Counted from the first letter of the stretch, positions 33,366-46,051 are shown. The stretch: 64,000 nucleotides of DNA from Mycoplasma sp. Bg1 (GCA_001641205.1 LSMX01000003.1:186001-250000), one strand, 5' to 3'. Made by a program: numbers and translations. Notes: generated from the letters alone by a model not told the origin.

Positions 33366-35408
33366 TTAATTAACTTTTCTTCTTTTTTTATAACCTCAAT
33401 AAAAGAATAATCCAATTGCTAAAATAATTGCAAAACTCATTATTCCAACCAATGAAAAAAATCATGTACTTTGATATCAAAAATGTAAATGATTTACAAA
33501 TTCAACATTTGCAATAGTTGTGGGCTCTGGTGTTTTTACACCATTATAAAGTTCAATATCATAATCAAGATAAGTAATTGTAATTTTATAAGTATATTCC
33601 TTATTTTTTTCTAAATTATTAAAAGTTTCACTACCATAATATGAATTATTAGATTTTTCTGAACTTGCTGTTGAAAGTCTTGTTTCTATGGGTTTTAGAT
33701 TACCAGATTCAAATAAATCAATTGTTACAGCAACTTCATTATCAGGATTAGATTTTATAGCTACATCTGAAATATTAGTATCAACATTAGTATCAAATCA
33801 ATATTCTAATGTTGCAGTTTCAAAATTAGAATCTTTATCTACTATTATTTTTGTTTCAACATTTGATAAATATTGAGTAACTAATGTAGGGGAAAAAATT
33901 TCTGAATTTGTTGTTTCATCTTGATCATTATTGGGACCAAGTTCCCCGTAAAGATCACCTCCGACTGTATAAAGTGAATTATTGTTTCCATCTTCAACAA
34001 GCACAAGACTACTTGCAGATCCTAAATCAACATTTTTAATAATTGCATCAGAACTTTTATCTTTAAAAGATGCATCTTGAGGAAATGTAGTATCTGGATT
34101 AGCAGAATTATTAAGGCCAAGTTGGTGTTCATCATTTGACCCTCATGTATAAAGATGATCACTAATTCCATTATTTACAATAGCAGCACTATGACCATTA
34201 CTTCCAGTTTTATATGTGTCATCACGACGATCTCCTCCCATAGAAATTTGTTTTATATCATTATCTTTTGATTTAGAGTCAAAAACAACTTCTTCTGGAC
34301 CTTCTTTTGGAGTTGTATCACCAAGTCCAAGTTGGCCATCAGTATTATCTCCTCAAGTATAAAGATGATCACCTGTATCATCATTTATTATTGCAGCACC
34401 GTTATCTTCTCCCATTGAAATTTGTTTAATTTCACCTTCAATTGATACATCATCTTCTTCAAAGAAAACTTCTTGTGGGGTAGGATTAAAAATAGATTTA
34501 TTATCACCAGCAACATCATCTACTGTTTTATCATCATTATCATGTCCTAATTGACCTTTATCATTTAATCCTCAAGTATAAAGATGATCACTAGTTCCAT
34601 CATTTATTACAGCAGCACTATGTTCATATCCCATTGAAATTTGTTCAATATTAATATTTTGATTAGGAAATTGATCATTAATTGAAGTGACCTCTTCTGG
34701 ATTAGGGGATCTATATAAATTACCAGGTCAAGTTTTATCAAGTTCAGCGTTAGTTTTTCCAAGTTGACCTTGATCGTTTCGCCCTCACATATAAAGATGA
34801 TCAGTAGTTCCATCATTTAATATAGCACCTGCTTCACTAGCTCCAAGGGCAATTTGTTCAATAGTCATATTTTTATTTAAAGTATCAGAATCAAAAACAA
34901 TTAATTTTGGAGATGTTGCTTCATTATCATAACCGAATTTATCATCACCAATTTGACCAGAGTAATTATTTCCCCACATGTAAATTTGATTATTTATTAA
35001 TGCAGCACTTTGATCATAAGCCATAGAAACTTGAGTAATTGGTGTACCGGGAATCACATTTTCTTTAGGAAAAACTACCTTTTTTGGAATTGGATGAGGA
35101 GTTATTGAATCGCCATCAGAATCTTCGCCTATTCCTAGTTGGCCGTTAGCATTTGAACCTCATGTATAAAGATAATCACCATTAGTTTTGTCATCGTGTA
35201 TTACTGCACCGCTATGATAACTTCCTGAAGCAATTTGTTCAATAGAATCTTGGAATACTATATCTTTTGTATAATCTTGCATTTTATAAGGTATGTCCTT
35301 AGTTGACTTGGTTTCTAAATTATTACTTTGTGAGGAAGCAAAAAGAAATAAACATGGTAAAACAAGAATAGGCGAAATTATTTTTTTAAAAGTTAAAGAT
35401 TTTTTCAT
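33366..35408 (-). CDS. RCC1-repeat surface protein 6 with FN3-like region
   Basis: 680 aa. Signal peptide MKKSLTFKKIISPILVLPCL; the Cys there is in a hydrophobic run, not a clear lipobox. Seven RCC1 units follow, the seventh imperfect (SLYTVGGDLYGELG). A beta-rich FN3-like domain (SNVETKIIVDKDSNFETATL, KNKEYTYKITITYLDYDIEL), a helix (TWFFSLVGIMSFAIILAIGL) and the tail YKKRRKVN complete it. No shared promoter box; a plain TATAAT lies near 35460. Confidence 0.85.
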
Positions 35409-35539
35409 AATGTTAACAACCCTTTCTAAAATAGAAATATAAATAAAATTAAAATTTTAATTATATTTATTTTATATAAAATAATAAACCATTAAATAAT
35501 GGTAAATTATAAATATATTAGTAAAAAATATTATTTAAT

Positions 35540-36115
35540 TTATTTTAAAAAATTAATAATTGATTTAATATAATTTTTTCAAATAAATCTTATAGTTAAA
35601 GCAAAAAGCGAAAAAGGAATGGTGGTTAAAACTAAAGATATTTGAAATAAACGATATTTTCAACATAAAATTTTAGAATTTATTCTTATTTGACTTAAAA
35701 TATTATTTTGTGAATTGACACTTTCTTTAATATCATTATTAGTTTTAGATTTAAAATGATAAAAATATTCAGAAATATTTATATCATTTATATAATTTGT
35801 GTTATTCATTTTTTGTATATTTTTTTCAAGTTTTATTTTTTTTGATTTTTCAACACCTTTCGGAATAAAAACTGGATACAAAATCACTATATTCATAAGC
35901 AAAGGTATAGCAAAATAAATTAAAGCAAATAAATAATATCAATTAAATATTGTAGCAATTGGAATAATAAGTCCTATTAACAAATAATCAATAGTCATTA
36001 AGATACTAACTTTTTGCGAAAGCATTACTTGTTGATTAATTATAATTGCTAAGGTATTATATTCATTATCAAGCTTATCAATATTATCTTTTTTTAACTC
36101 AATATTTTTCTCCAT
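35540..36115 (-). CDS. Pycsar-type effector, PycTM-like membrane protein (DUF5706-like)
   Basis: 191 aa. A short N-terminal coiled coil, then SQKVSILMTIDYLLIGLIIP (33-52). This resembles the A-D-x-K-A-S-I-L-L-T-(I/V)-N start of Pycsar effector membrane proteins. Helices lie at about 35-57 and 60-82 (ending VILYPVFIPKG). A cytoplasmic part follows with LSQIRINSKILCWKYRLFQI, the family's Q-I-x-x-x-S-x-I-x-x-x-K-Y-R block, and a third helix at about 154-176. ATG 36115 is chosen because GGAGGA lies 6 nt upstream; this overlaps the cyclase gene by 32 nt. In known systems cCMP or cUMP made by the cyclase opens or aggregates this protein in the membrane, killing the phage-infected cell. Confidence 0.72.
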
Positions 36116-36659
36116 CTCTTCCTCCGTTATATTTAACATGAAATTGTTTTTTACTAGAAACAAATAATTTACTTTGTTCTAATTCAGTTTTTAATTTATC
36201 ATTAATTACTAAAATATATTTTTTAGAAGAATTAGCAATTATTTTTTTCGAAATACTTACAAGTCCATTAAAAAATGCTATTTGTTTTTTCTTATTTTCT
36301 TTTAATCCAAAACAAGAAAAATATTCTTTTCCAGAAAAACTTGCCATAGTTATTTTAATTCCAAATTGGTTAGCCATTGAAAGAATAAGATCTTCTAATT
36401 CTTTCATACATTTTGCTATTACCTGATATTTATTTGATTCAATAACTCCATAAATTCCATCACCTTGAATATCAATATTTTTATATCCATTTTTTTGTAA
36501 AATATCATATGAAGTATTTAAAAATTCACTATACATAGGAATAATTTCTTGCGGATTTGAATTCAAATTTAAATCAGTACTATTTCTTAAATCAAGAAAA
36601 ATAACATTAATATTTTCTTTTTTTAATTCTTGAATTTTAATATTTGAACAATTTTCCAT
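36084..36659 (-). CDS. class III nucleotidyl cyclase, Pycsar PycC-like
   Basis: 191 aa, essentially one cyclase homology domain. Metal-binding Asp23 is in VIFLDLRNST (compare F-x-D-(I/L)-x-(N/G)-S-T) and the second metal Asp67 is in DIQGDGIYGVI. The terminal residues YWVKKR need the UGA at 36099 read as Trp. ATG 36659 has a GGGAGGA ribosome site. The membrane effector gene overlaps its 3' end. A class III cyclase with no receptor domain, coupled to a 2-3-helix membrane protein, matches pyrimidine cyclase (Pycsar) anti-phage systems. Base specificity cannot be read from the sequence by eye. Confidence 0.75.
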
Positions 36660-36700
36660 TTTGTCCTCCCAACTTTATTTTATAAAATTAAATACTATTT

Positions 36701-38260
36701 TTATTTATCTGAAAGCATTGTTAATTTTTTTCTTTTTATTATTAAAATAACAATAAATATTCAAATAATAATAATAACTATAAAAAGGATAAGAAAATAA
36801 TATCAATAATCTAAAAATCAAGTATCATAAAGTTCTTCAAATATTTGATGAGGAGAACTATAATAAGGGATATTTTTATCATCATTATAATATTCAGCGC
36901 TCTTTTTATAATTTTCTCCATAGCCAAGTTGACCATATTGATTACTTCCTCATGTATAAAAATGATCACCTTTTTTATTATGTATTACAACTCCGCTATG
37001 ATAACCCCCTAATGAAACTTGCTTAATATCTCCTTCTAATAAATTAGTTACTTCTTGTGGAGTATTATAATCATTGTTATTTCCAAGTCCAAGTTGACCA
37101 AATTGATTACTTCCTCAAGTTCAAAGTTGATCACCTTCAGCAGTATTTATTATTACTGCACTATAAGCTACTTTAGAATTTGCATGAAATCCACCCAGTG
37201 CAATTTGTTTGATGTCTCCTTCTGGTAGATTAGTTACTTCTTGTGGAGTATCATAATCAATATTATCTCCAAGTCCAAGTTGACCTTGGCTATTTTTTCC
37301 TCATGTATAAAGATGATCTTTACCATCTTCTTCTTGTACTATAGCTGCACTATGAAAATTTCCAAGTGCAATTTGTTCAATATCTCCATCTGGTAAGTCT
37401 TTAACTTTTGTAGGACTGCTTTTATTTTCTTTATCACCTACCCCAAGTTGCCCTTGACTATTTTCTCCTCAAGTATAAAGTTCATCACTAGTTCCATCAT
37501 TTATTATTGCGGCACTATAATCATAACCTAAAGAAATTTGTTCAATTTTAATATCATCCCCTTCAGGAGGATTAATCTTTTGTGGAGATGAATAATACTT
37601 AATAGTATCATCAGGATTATTTTCTCATCCAAGTCCAAGTTGACCAACACTATTTGCTCCTCAAGTATAAAGGTATTCATTTTCATCATCACTTACTATT
37701 GCTGCGCTATGTTTATATCCCATTGAAATTTGATCAACATTATAATTAGTAAATGATGACACTGGTCAAGGTGTTGAAATATTTAAAGTACTAAGCAGTT
37801 TATCTTCATCAAATCCCAACCCAAGTTGACCATTACCATTTTCTCCTCAAGTATAAAGTACATCATCAACTATAGCAGCACTATGATCTCCCCCCATTGA
37901 AATTTGTTTAATATTTCCGCTTGATAAATTAGTTACTTTTGTTGGAATTTCATATTCTTCTAGAGGATTCAAAACTTCAATTCCTGTTTGACTAACATTA
38001 TTATGTCCTCATGTATAAAGATAATCAGTAGTACCATTTGTTATTGTGGCAGCACTATGTGTTTCACCTAAAGAAATTTCCTCAATAAAATAACCAATTA
38101 AATTTTTTTGATTAGAGATATTAGAAGATGTTTTTCCAAAAGAAAAATTTTTAATTAAATTATTTTCTAAATTACTATTTTTATGAGATATAGGAAAAAA
38201 TACACAAGGTATAAAAATAAATAATGAAATTATGTTTTTAAATTTAAAAAAATTTTTCAT
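36701..38260 (-). CDS. RCC1-repeat surface protein 7
   Basis: 519 aa. Signal peptide MKNFFKFKNIISLFIFIPCV, seven RCC1 units (FIEEISLGETHSAATI through HFYTWGSNQYGQLGYG), a helix (YWYYFLILFIVIIIIWIFIV) and tail. A longer frame opens upstream, but its extra codons cover the promoter (TTGAAGTATAAT at 38303), so ATG 38260 is used. The cyclase gene starts 41 nt after its stop and could be co-transcribed. Confidence 0.85.
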
Positions 38261-38302
38261 AAAATTAATAAGTAATTTAAATATTAAAAATACTACAAAT
38301 AA

Positions 38303-38314
38303 ATTATACTTCAA
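38303..38314 (-). promoter_or_regulatory. variant of the shared RCC1 promoter box
   Basis: TTGAAGTATAAT on the minus strand, against TTGAGATATAAT at four other RCC1 genes. Confidence 0.45.
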
Positions 38315-38354
38315 ACATTTATGAGCAAATTAATGAAAAATATATCTAGTTAAT

Positions 38355-38530
38355 TATCTTGATAATAAATATATGCTCTAGCAGAAGCAACAAACATTCC
38401 CTGGCAAATTTACCAACTTCATCCATTACAATAGAAATAATTTTTTCTCACCAATTTGATTTATTTCTTCTAAAATTCTGTCTGCAAGTTTTACTCTTTT
38501 TTGGGCTTTAACAATTACATAATTTGCCAT
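38355..38530 (-). pseudogene. small decayed gene
   Basis: After AAAGGAG an ATG at 38530 opens MANYVIVKAQKRVKLADRIL and stops after about 34 codons. The next frame continues EKIISIVMDEVGKFA and a third reads FVASARAYIYYQDN up to a stop. The three pieces together look like one protein of about 58 residues broken by two frameshifts. Family not recognised. The rest of 38261-38610 shows only promoters. Confidence 0.4.
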
Positions 38531-38610
38531 AATAAGTTCTCCTTTTAAAATAATTATACTTTGATAATTAATTTTAAAAATACAACAAAAAATAATTTAA
38601 GTATTAATAC

Positions 38611-41600
38611 TTAATAATATATATCTTCAATAAATTCAATTAATTCATTAAAATAAATTGGTTTTGGAATATAGTTTCTAACTTTTAATAATTGATCATA
38701 AAATCATAATTTTTCTTTTGGATTTTTAAGCAAGCTATTATCAACTAAATAATAAGCAAAATTATTTGATTTTTCAAAGTAAAATCAAAAATCTAATGAT
38801 TTTTTGAACTCTAAGTTATTTTGACTATGATTTTTATTTTTAATTAAAAATTCCTTCATTAAATCTTGAAATTCTAAATTATAAATTTGATAATTTTTTT
38901 GTTTTTCTTTTATTTGATAAATAATTTTTTTTATATTGGCTATATCATTATTGCCAACTAATAAATTTTTATTATTTAAATATTTATCATCACTACTATT
39001 ATTAACAAATTCTTCACAAAACTTAATAAAATTAATTAATGTTTTGGGTCCATTGGAAATGTAAGTTTCCTTTAAAGGATATTCATTTGCATTATAAGAT
39101 TTTACTAAAAAGATTTTTCTTTTTGCTCTTGTTGTTGCGACATTGATTCTATTTTCTCCATATTCTCGAGAAAGTAACCCATAATTTCTAGTATTTTTTC
39201 CATAAGTAATTCCAAAAACAATTACATCTCTTTCTTCACCTTGAACTTGATCAATTGATTTAATAAATAAAGCATTTTCATCAGTTTGTTGAAAACTTTT
39301 TTTTGCGGCAGCATTCCCATCTATATATAATTTGTTTTTCACTAAACTAGATTGTTTTTTTGAAAATAAAATTATACCCATAGATAAATTGTTGTTTTTA
39401 GTAAAAAAATCATTAATCAATTTAATAATTTGATCTGCTTCCTTTTCATTCATCTGATTTTTTCAAAGTCCATCTTTAACATTAATAATTTCAATTGAAT
39501 TAGCAGCTTTAAAATCATTGGTATTTTGTTCAATAAATTTTAAATTTTTATCATAAAAATTTTCATTTGAAAATTTTATAAGACTTTCAAAATAAGAACG
39601 ATAATGTGTTTTTAACATTAAATTATTTTGATCTTTAATAATAAAATTAAACAAATCTAAAATTGATTCATTTTCAACAAGTTCTTGAAATTTAAAAATA
39701 TGATTTTTTGCAATATTAGTGTTTGCTCGCTCACCAATTTTTAAAGGACGTAATTGATTTTTATCACCAATAACAATAATTTGTTTACTTCTAAAAATAG
39801 CAGGAAAAGCACGTTCAAGAAACATTTGCGAGGCTTCATCAATAATTAAAGTATCAAACATTTCATGTTCAAGTGGAATGTGATTAGAAACATTTTCAGG
39901 AGTAGCAAGAACAACAGGAAAAAGTGTTTCTAAATTATTTCAATTATCATAAATAAATGTTTTTATATTTTTGGTTATATTTTTTCTATTTTTAAGATCT
40001 TTAATTTCTTTTCTTAAAGCAAAATTATTATTTAATTTTGCATTAATAACTTCTTTATAAGAAACAACAGCACGGTAACGACCAAGTTCTAATTTTTCTT
40101 TATCATTTAATGATGGTAAATTAAAAAAAATGTTTTTTGTAAAATCTTTTCTAATTAATTTCAAATTATTAATAAATAGCAAATATTGATAAATTTCATG
40201 TAATCGATTAAATTCAATATTTGTTTGGATTAATTTGGAAAATTTATTATATTGCTTAAATTGGTCATTAGTATATTTATTATTATTAAATTTTAAAAAT
40301 TTTTCAAAATTAATTATATTTTCCTCAACCATTTCAACTGAAAAGAATTTTTCTAAGAATTTTTCTTCATCTCTTAATTTATTTTTTTTAGATAAAACTT
40401 TTAATTTTCTTTTTATAAAAGGTTTCAAAATTTGATTAGATAATGTTTTTTCATTTAATAAAATAAATAAACAATTAAATTTATTCAATTCATTATAAAC
40501 ATTATAATGTTTATAAATTTTTAAAATTTTGCAAATAATTGTTGTATTAATTGAATAATTAAAAATTTTGGTTAGATTTTTAAAAAATATTCTTTGTTCA
40601 TTCCAAACTTTAAATTTTTCATACTCTACAAAATTAATTTGATTAAGAAGTTTAAAATCATCTAGATTAATATCATGAAGCAGATTTTTTTCAACAATAG
40701 TAGGAATATTTTTACTAATTTGAATATAGTTATCTAAACTTATTTTATTTTGTTCTAAAAAAGAACTAACTCTTTCAATTTTTGTATTAATCTCTTCAAT
40801 TTTTAATTTTTCTTTTTCATTAAAATAAGGACCTTTAATATATTCAATTGAATAATCATAAAAATTCTTATTATAAATTGTTAATATTTTACTTAAATCA
40901 TTATAAAAAGCAATTCGTTTTTCATCCAAATTATATAAATCCATTATAAATTTATTTAAATATCTATCTGTACTAATTTTTCGATTAATTACATCAACTG
41001 CAGTAATTTTTTCTGAAATAATTAAGGTTCTTTTCTTATGAAAAAGATTATTAGTAATAATATTTAAAATAATTTGAGTTTTTCCTGTTCCTGGCGGCCC
41101 TTGAATAATAACCTTTTTTGACTTTAATGCTTTTTTTATTGCTTCTTGTTGATGAATATCTGCAAAAAAACCTCAATTAATATCATCAAGAAAAGGAGGT
41201 TTAAGGAAATTATTTTCAAAATAATTTTCACCAGAAGTTAAATTTCTAGTATTTTTTTTAGAATTAATAAAAATAGAATTTTTAGAAGTTTCAATGGGTT
41301 GATCAATTGCAAATGCTCATTTATTATTTGGACTATTAGTTAAATTAATTTTTTGAGAATCTACTAAATTTTTGTTAAATTGGATATTTTTTATTGAATT
41401 ATCTATGATTGTTGTATCGACTTCAAGTAAGTTTTCGATAAAATTTGTTTTATGCAAAATGTAATTAGTATCTTTATAAATTTTATCATTTTCTAAATTT
41501 GTAAATAAAGCAAGAGCATCAACTTTTTCTACAAAAAAAGTATTTCTTTCAATTTTTTGTTCATTAACTTCTTGATAATATGAATCAATTGGAATATTAC

Positions 41601-42834
41601 TATTTAATTGTTCAATAATTTCATCAGCATCCATACTTTTATGTTTTAATAAATATTTAACAAATAAATCATGTTTTTTTCTAAACTGATCAGTTGCTAA
41701 TATTTGTTCATTCTGATTAAAAACTTGATTAAGAATAAATTGTTTTTCACTATCATCATTGCTTAACTCATTAAGAAATTGATTAGCCCAGTAAGCATCA
41801 CTTCCATAAGATTTTTTTATTGAAAAATTAAGAATTGAATTTATTTCTCCTTTTGATAATGGAGCAATAAAAATTGCAAGTTGATCTTTTAAAGTTAAAT
41901 TATCATTATTATTTTCTTCAATAAGAGTAGTTCCATATTTTGAATTTGTGTTGTTAATTTCTACATAAGGAATAAAAGCATTTTTATAATAAGCTATTAA
42001 AAGATGTTTTGCTTCATGTGAAGCAGTTTCTTGATCTATTTTAGAACTAACATTTTCTTTTCGTAAATTAATTTGATTATAAGATAAATTTTCAAAATGT
42101 TCAAAATTTAAAGAAATTCCTAAATTCTCATATAATTCAAGAAGTTTTGTTTCTTTAATTTCAGAAAATTGATTAATATAATCAATTTTTTTAAAATCAT
42201 TTTCTATTGGATAATTTTGCTTATTTGCAAGTCATGTTAAAAAAATATGATTAATTAAAAATTCTTTTTTCGGTAAAGATTTTATTGTTATTTGTCGCTG
42301 TTTATGATCAATAGTTAAATTTATTTTTTCCAATAAAAATGGTGTTCGTATTTCATCTCCGCTATTTAATTTTCCTGTAATAAGAAAAGAAATTTTAAAT
42401 AAAACATGTTGTTTTTTGTCTTTAATAAAATCCCTTTGTTTTTCAGTAAAACGAATAAACTTTGTATAATTTTTATCCATAAAGGCATCATATCTTTGTA
42501 AAATATGATCAATAATTTCATTTTTTTCATTTAAAGTTAATGATTCATCTTCTAATTTTAAAAATTCAGTTTTTGATAATCAATGAGGTTTTTGCTTATT
42601 TTCAAGTAATTGTTTTGTTAAATCAATTTTTTTAAGTGTTTTAAAAATAATTTTATTATTTTGATTATAAACTTCATATTTTAAATATTGATTTGATCTT
42701 AAATCAATAATTTTATTATTTACTTCATTTTCAATAAATTTTAAATTTTTTTCAACTCTACTAATTTCTAAATTTTGTAAAATTATATCTTTTCCATTTT
42801 TTAATTGATTTAGTTCATTGTTAAAATTTTCCAT
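38611..42834 (-). CDS. very large SF1 (UPF1/DNA2-type) helicase
   Basis: 1407 aa. The N-terminal 550 residues are Lys/Asn-rich without a recognised domain. Walker A IIQGPPGTGKTQIILNI lies near 570, then a long insert. LIIDEASQM (Walker B) and IGDKNQLRPL (motif III) lie near 1000, and SIDQVQGEERDVIVFGITYG (motif V) and INVATTRAKRKIF (motif VI) near 1180-1210. The layout matches superfamily 1 AAA_11/AAA_12 helicases seen in many mollicutes and in some defence systems. No nuclease motif is obvious. TATAAT lies 16 nt upstream of ATG 42834 with no Shine-Dalgarno. Confidence 0.85.
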
Positions 42835-42900
42835 AATATTATTTTATGTAATTATAATAAATTTATATTATTTATTAAAAATTTTTTATTATCAAATTAT

Positions 42901-43794
42901 TTATTTTTTTTCTAAAGCTGTTTCTTTTGTTTTATTTTTAGATTTATCTATTTTCTTTTTAGAAATTTTTCTTGTTCCTTTTGTTTCTTTATAATATCTT
43001 GTAAACCCATCAACAATGACAGCTGTATAAAGTGCTAAAAAACCAATTCCAACTAAAGAAAGAACAATAGAAACTACTCTTGCTGCAACTCCAACAGGAT
43101 AGATATCTCCATAACCAATTGTAGTTATTGTGACAAAGGTAAATCAAAATGCATCACCAAGAGTATTAATTTCCCCCTCACCTTCATCATTACCAAAAGC
43201 AGCAGGATTTTCAATTGCGATATTAAAAAAGATTAAAGAAAAAGCAAAAATAATAATAAGAAAAATAATTGTAACAGTAAGAAGTTGTTTAAATTCTTTT
43301 TTTAAAGCTTCTGCTAAAAATGCAAAACCTAAAATAATTTCTCCGATAAAAGGTGTTCTTTTTAGAAAATAAATAATTCCTTCAAGAGTAAAATATTCTA
43401 AAATTCGAAAAATATTTCATATTGGCAACTTTAAGAAAATAGGAATTATTGCAAAAATTTCAAAAAGGGTATCTTTTTTCAAAAGAAATTTTGGATAATC
43501 CTTTAATTTTAAATCTTGATAAAGAAAAATATTAGCTGAATAAATTGCAAATCGAAAAAGAAGATCTAAAACAAAAATTGTAGTAAAAATATAATCATAA
43601 TTATAAAGAGCTTCTGCAAAAGGACTATTACTATATTCATTACTACTTTTATATTGAAAAAATAAAGACATTATAGAAAAGGAAATAATGATAAAGAAAA
43701 AAACATCATAAATTAAACCAAAAGTACTTCTTTCATTACCATTAAATAAAAGAGTTTTCTTTTTACCGGTTTGTGAATTCATTTGTTTTATCAT
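42901..43794 (-). CDS. voltage-gated-type potassium channel
   Basis: 297 aa with six predicted helices. The selectivity filter is TITTIGYGDIYPVG, preceded by the pore helix ALGDAFWFTFV-type segment (LGDAFWFTFV) and followed by the last helix (ARVVSIVLSLVGIGFLALYT). The fourth helix region has few positive charges (KLPIWNIFRILEYF), so voltage sensing is doubtful. A Lys-rich cytoplasmic tail ends it. Probably sets membrane potential and K+ balance. Confidence 0.85.
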
Positions 43795-43840
43795 TATTAA
43801 AGCAACTTAATTATATAACCATTAGAAATAATTATTAAAT

Positions 43841-44365
43841 CTAGGAAACTTCAAGAAAATCAAAATTAAAATCCATAATTTTTTCTTTAATAAAAGGATA
43901 TTGTTCTTGATAAATTAAAACTCGTTTTTTTAAAGCCAAAAAACTCAACTCAGTTGCAGTTACTTTTCATTTTGCAGGTGATGATTTTGATAATTTTAGA
44001 AGCAAATCATCAAGTTGGGAAAAAACTAAATTATTTCTATCAACTTCATAATAGGTAGAAGAATTTAAAATCATTAAAACCTCTTTATGAACCATTTTTT
44101 TAAAATTATGCATTTTTTCATAATGAGGTTTTTGCCTCATTGTTTTATTTACTGCTTCAACTAAATTAACAACTCAAATTGCAATATAAGCAATCTTTTC
44201 ATCTTGAGCTACTAAAAATTTTCAATAATTTTCTTCTAATTCAAATTTACTTGTAGATTTAGCATAATTTTTTCTTTTTGCTCTTTTTCAAATAAAATAA
44301 TAAAGTAATAAGCCTAATAAAGTAACCCCCAAAATAAGCAAAAATACTTGTCAAATTGCTTTCAT
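43841..44365 (-). CDS. hypothetical membrane-anchored protein
   Basis: 174 aa. One N-terminal helix (IWQVFLLILGVTLLGLLLYY), then a cytoplasmic, mostly helical domain with KRAKRKNYAKS after the helix. No family recognised. Its ATG follows the stop of the trehalose-6-phosphate hydrolase with no gap (TAAATG), so it belongs to the trehalose operon transcriptionally. Confidence 0.65.
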
Positions 44366-45991
44366 TTATTCCTCAATCACCAAACATTGATATGGTTGTA
44401 AAAAACCTTCTTGATAAAAAGAATAATTATTTATAACAATGTTTAAATTTTTTTCTAAATCTATAAAAACAGATTCATTACTTAAATTTACAATTACTAA
44501 TGTTGATTTTTGACCTTCAATTCGATAATAAGCCATTACTTCTTGTGCAAATTGTTTAAAAACAATTTCACCAAATTGAATTAAATGATTATTTTTGCGA
44601 TAACTAATTAAATCTTTATAAAAATTTAAAATTGATTTTTTTCCTACTTGATTTTGAGCTTGAACATTAATTTGTTTATAAATATTACTAGGAATAATTC
44701 AGGGAGTAACTTTTGAAAATCCACCATTAGTAGAATCATCTCAATACATTGTTAATCTTCCATTGTCTCTTGAATAATAATTCACAATTTCTAAAATGTG
44801 TTCTTCACTTAAACCTTTTTCTTTTAAAATTTCAATATAATTTTTTGATTCAATATCAAGAAATTGATCTAGTGTTTTCCGATTAGCGTTAGGTGTTCCG
44901 ATTTCTTCACCTTGAAAAATAAAGGGTGTTCCGCGAAGAAGAATATACATTGTTGCAAACGCAGTTGCTGATTCATAATGATATAAAGTATCATCACCAA
45001 ACCGCGAAACATGTCGAGGTTGATCATGATTTGATAAGAAGTTTGCTAATCAACCCCCTTTATTAGAAATTTCACTAATTCAATTAGTAAGAATAGCAAT
45101 TAGACCATCAAGATTTGAAACAGGATCTGTTCATTTTTTTCCATCTTGATAATCAACTTTTAAATGATGAAAAGTAAAAACCATGGAAAGTTCCCTATTT
45201 CCAAAATGAGAATAACGAATTGAATTTTCAATTGTTGTAGAACTCATTTCACCTACAGTAACATATTTTGGATCTTTTCCAAAGGTATGGCGATTTAAAT
45301 AATTAATATATTTATGAACATTTGGACCATCAGTGTAATATTCTTTTCCATCCCCAGTTTTTGAATCTAAAAATATCTCTGGTTTTGAAATAAGATTAAT
45401 CACATCAAAGCGAAAACCTTCTACACCTAGACTTCCCCAATATTTAACAATTTTATAAATTTCTTCTCTTACCTCTTTGTTATCTCAATTTAAATCTGCA
45501 TGTGATTTTAAAAAAAGATGTAAATATCATTTATTAATTTGTTCATTATATTCTCAAGCAGGTCCTCCAAATTTTGAAGATCAATTAGTAGGAGGATTTT
45601 TTTTAGAAAAACCATCTTTAAAAAAGTAATAATCTTGATATTTTTTTTCACCAGCAATTGCTTTTTGAAATCAAGGATGTTTTGTTGAGGTATGATTAAA
45701 AACCATATCAAGCATTATTTTTATTCCTCTATTTTTAGCTTCTAAAATTAATTTTTCAAAATCAGCTAAGGTTCCATAAATTGGATTTATTTTATAGTAA
45801 TTAGAAATATCATAACCGTTATCTTCCATGGGTGATTCATAAATTGGTGTTAATCAAATTAGATTAATTCCTAAATCTTTTAGATAATCTAGTTTTAAAA
45901 TAATTCCGTTTAAATCCCCAATTCCATCAGCATTACTATCCATAAATGATTGAACATAAATTTCATAAGCAATCGTCTCTTCTCGTTTCAT
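44366..45991 (-). CDS. treC: trehalose-6-phosphate hydrolase / oligo-1,6-glucosidase (GH13)
   Basis: 541 aa, a complete GH13 enzyme. Region I is DMVFNHTS, region II GFRFDVINL (nucleophile Asp), region III VGEMSS (acid/base Glu) and region IV FLSNHDQPR. The N-terminal YEIYVQSFMDSNADGIGDL is typical of trehalose-6-phosphate hydrolases and oligo-1,6-glucosidases. It hydrolyses trehalose-6-phosphate to glucose and glucose-6-phosphate. The neighbouring trehalose-type PTS permease (46052-47896), transcribed just upstream, supports the trehalose assignment. Eleven or so UGA Trp codons. Confidence 0.85.
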
Positions 45992-46051
45992 TTTGTTCCT
46001 TTCTAAAAAATAAAGACTAATACATTAGTACTAGCCTTTATTTTTTCTTTA

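Noticed and set aside
38261..38314. Longer N-terminus for RCC1 protein 7 (from 38314)
   Set aside because: The added codons overlay the promoter box, and ATG 38260 begins a normal signal peptide like the paralogues.
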